Of a stretch of DNA of 64,000 bases, positions 56,591 through 64,000 are shown in pieces. The DNA comes from Patella vulgata (lineage: Eukaryota > Mollusca > Gastropoda > Patellidae). The stretch's first letter is position 1, and each line of letters begins with the position of its first letter. The notes beneath the pieces were generated by a model. That model did no database searches and was not told the origin of the DNA. It saw nothing but the letters and a program-made list of their open reading frames with translations. Made by a program: the position numbers and the translations under genes. The DNA lies in assembly GCF_932274485.2 (NCBI RefSeq), contig NC_065885.2, positions 43,227,062-43,291,061 on the forward strand, written 5' to 3'.

Positions 56591-56947
56591 ATGCGGCCTG
56601 CAAGCCGTAGTTATCACATTTCCCATCCGGATTTTAAGGAACACGCCAAGGTTTTGTTCGAAAGCATGGCGGTGATGGTCAAAAACAACCACAGCAGGAT
56701 ATCCGTTGCACACACGCAGCGGCAAATCCAACATCAGACTGAAGGGGTGCAATACGACATTGCTGCGTTGAGGGAAGAGTTGGAAAAAAACGTTGAAATT
56801 AACGATCGATTGACCACAATTAGGGACAAATTGACGCGCAGTGGTGGTCGAATTGATAATCAAAGCGACTTCATTTTTTCACGAGATACTTGTTCAACCA
56901 TCTTCAGATGGCTGGCATTCAAAGGGTATCGATGTCTGAGGGTCTGA
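56591..56947 (+). CDS. 118-codon conserved helical frame, unit 9
   Basis: FESMAV version, intact although the DNA just upstream is a C1/C2 chimera. Confidence 0.45.
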   Translation: MRPASRSYHISHPDFKEHAKVLFESMAVMVKNNHSRISVAHTQRQIQHQTEGVQYDIAALREELEKNVEINDRLTTIRDKLTRSGGRIDNQSDFIFSRDTCSTIFRWLAFKGYRCLRV

Positions 56948-57111
56948 CCGTGAGGGAGTTTCACAACGCCAAGAAATGTTTGCCGGAAGAGGGAGATGAT
57001 ATGCTACTAATACTAATAGGCGATCACAAAAACGACAATCGAAATCCTGGTAAATTTGTGATCCCGTCGGAGGTGCATCGCTTGATGGACTTCTATACTC
57101 AGCCAAATTAA
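56908..57111 (+). CDS. 67-codon overlapping frame, unit 9
   Basis: Same as 50195-50398. Confidence 0.33.
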   Translation: MAGIQRVSMSEGLTVREFHNAKKCLPEEGDDMLLILIGDHKNDNRNPGKFVIPSEVHRLMDFYTQPN

Positions 57112-57321
57112 AAACTTGACACTCGGGATTTTTGGGACTAGATTTTTAATATTTGGTTTAAGGCAACTTTTTTAGTGTTATGTTGTGCACATACGACCTT
57201 GACATCAACAGAAAGCAAGAATACATCTCACCGAAAGTCCTTGAAATTGATAACGTTCGTGATGTCACAGTACCCCCCAAAATAAAATTCACAGACTTGG
57301 GGAACAATCGGAATAAAGTGT

Positions 57322-58277
57322 TTAGAAACGGTTGTGGCCTCCTCTAGCATCTCGTACTGTCACACAACGTCTTCTCATGGATCTCAGAACATTAGTAAAC
57401 ACTAACCCGAGGAAGACGTCGCCACTGCTCAGCAAGAGCATGTTGAAGGTCCTGCAACGTCAGTGGTGGATTCACTTGCTGACGAACACGTCGACCCAGT
57501 TCGTCCCAGATCTGTTCAATAGGATTAAGGTCGGGGCTAAGCGACGGCCAATCCAGGACTTGGACACCATGTCTCTGCATAAACGGAAGAAGAACAGGTT
57601 GCAAAATCTGATCCCTGTACTGGACAGCATTTAAGTTCCCTTGGACAACAACAAGAGGAGAACGTCCATGTGCACAAAAAGAACCCCAAACCATGACGCT
57701 GCCGCCACCAAATCGGTCAACTTCTCTGACGCATACTTGAGCGTAACGTTCACCTCGTCTGCGATACACTCGGACCCTGCCATCGGCAAATCTCAAAGTG
57801 AATCGAGATTCGTCACTAAAGACAACCGAATTCCACTGTCTTTGAGTAAATCTTATGTGTCTTGTTGGCCCACACAAGTCGGTTACGGCGATGAAGAGGT
57901 GTCAATATTGGTCCATTATAGGGCCTCCGAGCTCGAAGACAAGCAGCCTGCAAGCGATTTCGAACAGTTTGTGCAGTTACCCTTCCACCAAACATCTCTC
58001 TAGTGACAAATCTGTTTCTAAGATGACGTAATCGTATTGCTTGATCTTCCTGGAGTGACGTCACACGTGGCGCTCCCGATCTTGGGAGGTCGGCAATAGC
58101 TCCAGTTTGAAGCACTCTCATTCTAACATTAATTATTGTCTGGCGTGAACAATTAAAGGCTCTTGCAACAGTGACCACAGACTGACCAGCATAGAGCCTA
58201 GACGTTCTCCATTTGAAAGGCGCGGCATTTTCTAATAAAGATGAAAATAACAATTTTAATTTGTTTTTCCAGTTCAA
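57322..58277 (-). mobile_element. Tc1-like element, long form, unit 9
   Basis: Shares the extra A (near 57404) with units 7 and 10; one private change (LQAACLRARRPYN). Confidence 0.92.
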
Positions 58278-58402
58278 GTTACGTGTGCGTGTTCAGTTTA
58301 AGCAAACTTGAATCGATTGACCTCACGAGTTTGTTTTACACGTGTTTTTCAGGTTTTTCATCTTTATATGTTCAAAAGTCACGTGATCCACGTTCATTAT
58401 TC

Positions 58403-59637
58403 AAGTAATATCAAAGTTTATAGGTATAATATGTCAGATTCTATTGTTATTAAGAATTGTTACACTGTTGATCAAATTCCTGTGACAAAGAGTGATGTTT
58501 TAGTTAGTGATATCTCAAAGTATCCACATCTTAAAGATATTGACATCCCAGATTTAAACTGTGGTGTAAGGTTTGTTAATAGGTAATAATGTTGTCGAAG
58601 CTTATACTCCTCAAGAGTATAGGATAGGGCCGCGAGGCTCTCCCACGCGTCTAAGACTGCAATTGGATGGATATTGTGGAATGTCATGCACGATGAGGAT
58701 GAATTATCAAAATTAACTGCAAATCGTAACAGTATAAATTTATGTGCTGAAATTGAACAATCTCAAAATTTAGATAGGCTCGTCCGGACTATTATTAATT
58801 TAGATTTTCCTGAACGAAACATTGACGATCAGAAGGAAAATTCGGTGTTAGATGAATGCTTTATTAATTGTGTCAGTGAATCAATTACCCTAGATTCTAG
58901 TGGGCATTATCGAATTGATATTCCCTTCAAGGATAATAATGTTGTGCTACCAAAGAATTTTAATATGGCAGTTGATAGACTTGAATCTTTACGGAGAAAG
59001 TTTAGAAAAAATCTGAAATTTCATGAAGAATATACAAACTTTATGAATTCCATGCTTGAAAAATCGTATGCCAAGGAAGTCCCCGAGGAGGAGCTTCATT
59101 GCGACACAGCGATAAACTATGGTTTATACCCCATCATGCGGTAGTTCACAAGCAGAAAGGGAAATTGCGTGTAGTTTACGATTGTTCGGCTAAATTACAG
59201 AGGTGTATCCTTAAATGACACGTTATTATCTGGTCCAGATTTAGCTAACACTTTATTAGGTGTATTATTGCGTTTTCGTTTAGGTAAGAAAGCAGTTATG
59301 GCGGACATTGAAGGAATGTTCTTTCAGGTAAAGGTCCCACCAAAACAGAAACGGTTTACGATTTTTGTGGTGGCCTAATGGTGAATTATCTATCGAACAT
59401 AAACAATATCAAATGACAGCTCATCTTTTTGGGGCGGTGTCTTCCCCAAGCTATGCGAACTTTGCCTTAAAAACTACTGCGAAAAACAATTCTAATGAAT
59501 TTGTAGGCTTTGTACAAGATCTCACAAAACTTTGTAAATTAGGAGGCTTTCACCTCCATAAGTGGATAAGTAATAGTACATTCGTTCAGGACTCAATTCC
59601 GCTCGCTGAACGTGGTAAAGTGTCGCAAATATCTCTA
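58403..59637 (+). mobile_element. BEL/Pao retroelement remnant, unit 9 (protease to RT)
   Basis: Protease part from 58403, RT about 59145-59637; no gag. Broken, about four breaks. Confidence 0.92.
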
Positions 59638-60011
59638 TTGGATTGCACTGAAAAAAAAAATAAAACCTGCTTAAAATGTTGGCAGTCTACTTACTAAATA
59701 CCTGGAAAAGATACTGAGGTGGATAAAGAACAATCTGGTTAGAACCAGACTAAGATCGGGTACAAAACTTCCCTTCATCGTTTGTGATGAACTCTAACCT
59801 GTGTCACATCAAAGAGTACGCGTGTGTCTATAACCTGATAATGTTACAGTGAATGATCAATTGGGCACTTGCAAGATCTTGCAAGCTGATCTGTGATTGG
59901 ATGTCGATCAGACATTTTGGCCTACTAAGGTGGATAAAGAACAATCTGGTTAAAACCAGACTAAGATCGGGTACAAAACTTCCCTTCATCGTTTGTGATG
60001 AACTCTAATCT

Positions 60012-60377
60012 GTGTCACATCAAAGAGTACGGGTGTTGAAGGTAGTGATCGACAGTCGTTGGCCCGTTGCAACTACCAGGGACCAAGATAATACCACCCC
60101 GCGCCCCCGATGTGTCTTAGACGCACCGATAGAGTCAGAGGCTCCGGTAGTGTCAGAACAGGTTACGGACTCAAATTATTCCCCGACTGCGAGTGAAGTG
60201 GCAACGGACGAAGTTGCCGTCATTCCGACCGATCTTCCCGAAGCCAGTGACAACGAGGACGTTCCAGCTACTCACCCCGATGCGGAGAGTAGTCCACAAG
60301 ACACCACAGACAAACTCTTCCGATTATGTCCTCTAGTAGCGAGGATGAGTCTGAAAGCGAGTCTGAAGACGAACTGA
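60012..60377 (+). CDS. acidic open frame, unit 10 (unknown)
   Basis: Identical reading to unit 9; the overlapping Ser/Glu frame is at 60326-60544. Confidence 0.33.
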   Translation: MSHQRVRVLKVVIDSRWPVATTRDQDNTTPRPRCVLDAPIESEAPVVSEQVTDSNYSPTASEVATDEVAVIPTDLPEASDNEDVPATHPDAESSPQDTTDKLFRLCPLVARMSLKASLKTN

Positions 60378-60731
60378 ACAATCCCCAGACAAGGCATTTG
60401 CTGAAGGGCGATACCTATAGGGGGACAACTTGTGTTGGTCTCATCCGTAGGATAAGAAAGTCTGCTGGTTTGTGCCTGGAGCACAGAAGAGGGCAAGGGC
60501 GACGCTCACTTGTTTTCCCTTTTAAGCATATAATGCGGTACTAGGCAGAAAAAAAGAAAGAAGCGCCACAATAAAGGTAAATCAAGTTGCAAAATTACTC
60601 GATTTCATTCAAAAGAAGCACAATATGGGCACGAGTACAGCAAACCCGAAGTGCCTGTATCAGCAAGACACTTTTTTTAAATTATTTTGATGGGCTCGCG
60701 CACGACCTCGATGGCAAAGGGAATGGATGCA

Positions 60732-60938
60732 GCAAATCTCAAAGTGAATCGTCACTAAAGACAACCGAATTCCACTGTCTTTGAGTAAATCTTATGTGTC
60801 TTGTGGCCCACACAAGTCGGTTACGGCGATGAAGAGGTGTCAATATTAGTCCATTATAGGGTCTCCGAGCTCGAAGACCAGCAGCCTGCAAGCGATTTCG
60901 AACAGATTGTGCAGTGACAAATCTGTTTCTAAGATGAC
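60732..60938 (-). mobile_element. Tc1 transposase fragment, unit 10
   Basis: Same as in unit 9. Confidence 0.85.
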
Positions 60939-61168
60939 AGAAGAGGGCAAGGGCGACGCTCACTTGTTTTCCCTTTTAAGCATATAATGCGGTACTAGGC
61001 AGAAAAAAAGAAAGAAGCGCCACAATAAAGGTAAATCAAGTTGCAAAATTACTCCATTTCATTCAAAAGAAGCACAATATGGGCACGAATACAGCAAACC
61101 CGAATGCAAGACACTTTTTTTAATTATTTTGATAGGCTCGCGCACGACCTCGATGGCAAAGGGAATTT

Positions 61169-61525
61169 ATGCGGCCTGCAAGCCGTAGTTATCACATTTC
61201 CCATCCGGATTTTAAGGAACACGCCAAGGTTTTGTTCGAAAGCATGGCGGTGATGGTCAAAAACAACCACAGCAGGATATCCGTTGCACACACGCAGCGG
61301 CAAATCCAACATCAGACTGAAGGGGTGCAATACGACATTGCTGCGTTGAGGGAAGAGTTGGAAAAAAACGTTGAAATTAACGATCGATTGACCACAATTA
61401 GGGACAAATTGACGCGCAGTGGTGGTCGAATTGATAATCAAAGCGACTTCATTTTTTCACGAGATACTTGTTCAACCATCTTCAGATGGCTGGCATTCAA
61501 AGGTTATCGATGTCTAAGGGTCTGA
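61169..61525 (+). CDS. 118-codon conserved helical frame, unit 10
   Basis: FESMAV version; a G-to-T and a G-to-A change at the end (GTTATCGATGTCTAAG) leave the protein unchanged. Confidence 0.45.
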   Translation: MRPASRSYHISHPDFKEHAKVLFESMAVMVKNNHSRISVAHTQRQIQHQTEGVQYDIAALREELEKNVEINDRLTTIRDKLTRSGGRIDNQSDFIFSRDTCSTIFRWLAFKGYRCLRV

Positions 61526-61689
61526 CCGTGAGGGAGTTTCACAACGCCAAGAAATGTTTGCCGGAAGAGGGAGATGATATGCTACTAATACTAATAGGCG
61601 ATCACAAAAACGACAATCGAAATCCTGGTAAATTTGTGATCCCGTCGGAGGTGCATCGCTTGATGGACTTCTATACTCAGCCAAATTAA
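61486..61689 (+). CDS. 67-codon overlapping frame, unit 10
   Basis: As 50195-50398 with two substitutions (MAGIQRLSMSKGLTV), from the same two base changes that are silent in the 118-codon frame. Confidence 0.33.
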   Translation: MAGIQRLSMSKGLTVREFHNAKKCLPEEGDDMLLILIGDHKNDNRNPGKFVIPSEVHRLMDFYTQPN

Positions 61690-61899
61690 AAACTTGACAC
61701 TCGGGATTTTTGGGACTAGATTTTTAATATTTGGTTTAAGGCAACTTTTTTAGTGTTATGTTGTGCACATACGACCTTGACATCAACAGAAAGCAAGAAT
61801 ACATCTCACCGAAAGTCCTTGAAATTGATAACGTTCGTGATGTCACAGTACCCCCCAAAATAAAATTCACAGACTTGGGGAACAATCGGAATAAAGTGT

Positions 61900-62855
61900 T
61901 TAGAAACGGTTGTGGCCTCCTCTAGCATCTCGTACTGTCACACAACGTCTTCTCATGGATCTCAGAACATTAGTAAACACTAACCCGAGGAAGACGTCGC
62001 CACTGCTCAGCAAGAGCATGTTGAAGGTCCTGCAACGTCAGTGGTGGATTCACTTGCTGACGAACACGTCGACCCAGTTCGTCCCAGATCTGTTCAATAG
62101 GATTAAGGTCGGGGCTAAGCGACGGCCAATCCAGGACTTGGACACCATGTCTCTGCATAAACGGAAGAAGAACAGGTTGCAAAATCTGATCCCTGTACTG
62201 GACAGCATTTAAGTTCCCTTGGACAACAACAAGAGGAGAACGTCCATGTGCACAAAAAGAACCCCAAACCATGACGCTGCCGCCACCAAATCGGTCAACT
62301 TCTCTGACGCATACTTGAGCGTAACGTTCACCTCGTCTGCGATACACTCGGACCCTGCCATCGGCAAATCTCAAAGTGAATCGAGATTCGTCACTAAAGA
62401 CAACCGAATTCCACTGTCTTTGAGTAAATCTTATGTGTCTTGTTGGCCCACACAAGTCGGTTACGGCGATGAAGAGGTGTCAATATTGGTCCATTATAGG
62501 GCCTCCGAGCTCGAAGACCAGCAGCCTGCAAGCGATTTCGAACAGTTTGTGCAGTTACCCTTCCACCAAACATCTCTCTAGTGACAAATCTGTTTCTAAG
62601 ATGACGTAATCGTATTGCTTGATCTTCCTGGAGTGACGTCACACGTGGCGCTCCCGATCTTGGGAGGTCGGCAATAGCTCCAGTTTGAAGCACTCTCATT
62701 CTAACATTAATTATTGTCTGGCGTGAACAATTAAAGGCTCTTGCAACAGTGACCACAGACTGACCAGCATAGAGCCTAGACGTTCTCCATTTGAAAGGCG
62801 CGGCATTTTCTAATAAAGATGAAAATAACAATTTTAATTTGTTTTTCCAGTTCAA
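61900..62855 (-). mobile_element. Tc1-like element, long form, unit 10
   Basis: As in unit 9 without its private change; C-terminal frame 61970-62455, N-terminal frame 62394-62855. Confidence 0.92.
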
Positions 62856-62969
62856 GTTACGTGTGCGTGTTCAGTTTAAGCAAACTTGAATCGATTGACC
62901 TCACGAGTTTGTTTTACACGTGTTTTTCAGGTTTTTCATCTTTATATGTTCAAAAGTCACGTGATCCAC

Positions 62970-63178
62970 GTTCATTATTCGAGTGTTTTCAAATGCCGCC
63001 TGGCATCTACCCACAACGCGGTAAAATGCCTCAGTCAAAGAGCAACGCGGAAGGCCTTTTCCATGACCAATCCCCAAAACTGTCTTCGGCAATGGGCCAC
63101 TCATTGACCACTGCTGAGGCATTTTACCGCGTTGTGGGTAGAAGCCAGGCGGCATTTGAAAACACTCGAATAATGAAC
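62970..63178. repeat. complete foldback (unit 10)
   Basis: Arms 62970-63034 and 63114-63178, one mismatch (GGCATCTACC), spacer 79 bp. Confidence 0.94.
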
Positions 63179-63310
63179 AATGTTATCAACAGCAGTTCAG
63201 CGCCCAGGTGGCGACCCACTTGTTGTGAACTCGGGGACTAGTACATGTAGACTTCACACAAAAATGACCCTAAAAGAAATGACCATTAACGCCTCTCTAG
63301 TAGGTCTGGG

Positions 63311-63460
63311 ATGTACGGCTTTACGTACATCCCAGATACTAAGGACGTATTACGTAATTATTCGCACGAGTTTTTTTGGTATGTTTTTGATGTTGTCAAA
63401 CGCGCTGGTCTAGTTCCAATTGAAATTTATAGTTTTGGTAGGACACAATTTTGTATGTAA
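63311..63460 (+). CDS. 49-codon frame, unit 10 (unknown)
   Basis: Same reading as 14068-14217. Confidence 0.33.
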   Translation: MYGFTYIPDTKDVLRNYSHEFFWYVFDVVKRAGLVPIEIYSFGRTQFCM

Positions 63461-63580
63461 ACTAAATTTCTGTAAAAAAGTAGATAAAACACCCCTAATG
63501 TGGCTAAACTTTCCTTCCAACTAAGTCATATATTGAAAATCTACAAAATCCAGTTCTCGGTATACTGATATATCATTGAT

Positions 63581-64000
63581 CAGAATTCGACAAGAGCAAG
63601 AGCGGGCAGTATTGTTAGAAAAACAGAAATTGTTAGAAAAGAGACAGCAACTAGAGAAAGAGAAATTAGAGATAAAACTACGCGAAGAAAAACTAAATCT
63701 AGAGACCGAAGTGGCTGTCGCAGAAGCAAGAACTAATGTTATACATCGTGAACTTTCAAAAAAGGGTTCTTCACACTCCTGTCAAACTTTATGTTAAACA
63801 ATTACATTGTCAATTTAAGCAACTCAAGTGGTGTTCCAAATTTTGTAAGTAACCAAGATTGTAAACCTTTAAACTGGACTCAGTTATCTTAATGCTGAGA
63901 TAGCCTTTAATTCTGCCCTTAGAGAATTTGATGAACGCTATGGTGATACGGATATTATTGCTTCAGCCTTTGTTAACAAAGCATTAAAGTGGCCTTCCAT
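63581..64000 (+). mobile_element. BEL/Pao retroelement remnant, unit 10 (cut by window edge)
   Basis: Gag coiled coil (RIRQEQERAVLLEKQKLLEK) and part of the DUF1759 domain before the window ends. Broken; the number of breaks cannot be judged from this part. Confidence 0.9.

Larger units (their letters stand above)
55070..59637 (+). repeat. array unit 9 (4568 bp)
   Basis: Layout: A 55070-55435, B 55434-55920, C1 55916-56153, Tc1 fragment 56154-56360, C2 56361-57321 (first 120 bp in C1 style), Tc1 57322-58277, foldback stub 58392-58402, BEL/Pao 58403-59637. The foldback to BEL/Pao join is the same as in unit 7. Confidence 0.92.
9202..64000 (+). repeat. composite tandem array, ten units, open at the right edge
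   Basis: Unit starts are 9202, 17088, 24170, 31351, 37589, 40893, 44499, 49256, 55070 and 59638. Each unit is a mosaic of the same blocks in the same order and orientation; no unit is inverted. Lengths vary (7886, 7082, 7181, 6238, 3304, 3606, 4757, 5814 and 4568 bp, then at least 4363) because whole blocks are missing or doubled. Shared blocks are nearly identical: units 1 and 2 keep a constant 7,081-bp offset for several kb. The array has no unique sequence on its right side within the window, so its full size is unknown. Confidence 0.97.
59638..64000 (+). repeat. array unit 10 (at least 4363 bp, open)
   Basis: Layout: A 59638-60013, B 60012-60498, C1 60494-60731, Tc1 fragment 60732-60938, C2 60939-61899 (C1-style start as in unit 9), Tc1 61900-62855, complete foldback 62970-63178, hairpin 63305-63336, BEL/Pao from 63581. 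The first 3.3 kb match unit 9 at a constant 4,578-bp offset. Confidence 0.92.

Noticed and set aside
9202-64000. A Polinton or large DNA virus genome integrated as the array unit
   Set aside because: No protein-primed polymerase, packaging ATPase, protease or capsid motif was recognised. Some unknown frames could still come from a virus-like source, but nothing in them proves it.

Overview
The window is eukaryotic, almost certainly animal DNA. It holds DD34E Tc1/mariner transposons with TA target duplications, a PIF/Harbinger transposase relic, an intron-bearing Myb/SANT-like gene and BEL/Pao retroelement remains. No bacterial operon, rRNA, tRNA or CRISPR array is seen. The mix and the base composition resemble a marine invertebrate, most likely a bivalve mollusc; that placement is an inference.

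Left flank (1-9201). After about 1.8 kb of AT-rich sequence with one possible small first exon, two nearly identical 1.53-kb Tc1-like transposons lie in inverted orientation (1838-3367 plus, 5847-7379 minus). Both keep 34-bp terminal inverted repeats and TA duplications, and both carry small indels in the transposase. Between them is a decayed Harbinger transposase (3873-4830). Further right are a 266-bp tandem duplication and two minus-strand exons of a Myb/SANT-like gene, the kind of partner gene Harbinger elements use.

Right part (9202 to the window end, about 55 kb). This is a tandem array of ten near-identical composite units, 3.3 to 7.9 kb each, the last one open. The fullest layout is: segment A (a piece of the Myb/SANT intron with its splice acceptor and a direct repeat at 211-bp spacing); segment B (acidic frame); C1; a Tc1 fragment; C2 (a diverged second copy of C1 plus an always-open 118-codon frame); a dead Tc1-like copy; a 65-bp foldback hairpin; a Ser-rich/basic frame; a spacer with a 13-bp hairpin and a 49-codon frame; and a broken BEL/Pao gag-protease-RT region. 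Units differ by block deletions, an internal 1,050-bp duplication, a 134-bp gag patch and gene-conversion tracts, yet aligned parts differ by only a few bases per kb. The array therefore spread recently, from parts that were already broken.

How the parts relate. The repeat carries the first 10 bases of a Myb/SANT exon at seven of nine unit junctions, so the array grew from this locus. The hairpin and the direct repeats sit at or near several rearrangement points. The 118-codon frame is open in all ten units; I do not recognise its family. No hallmark gene of a large DNA virus or Polinton was recognised.
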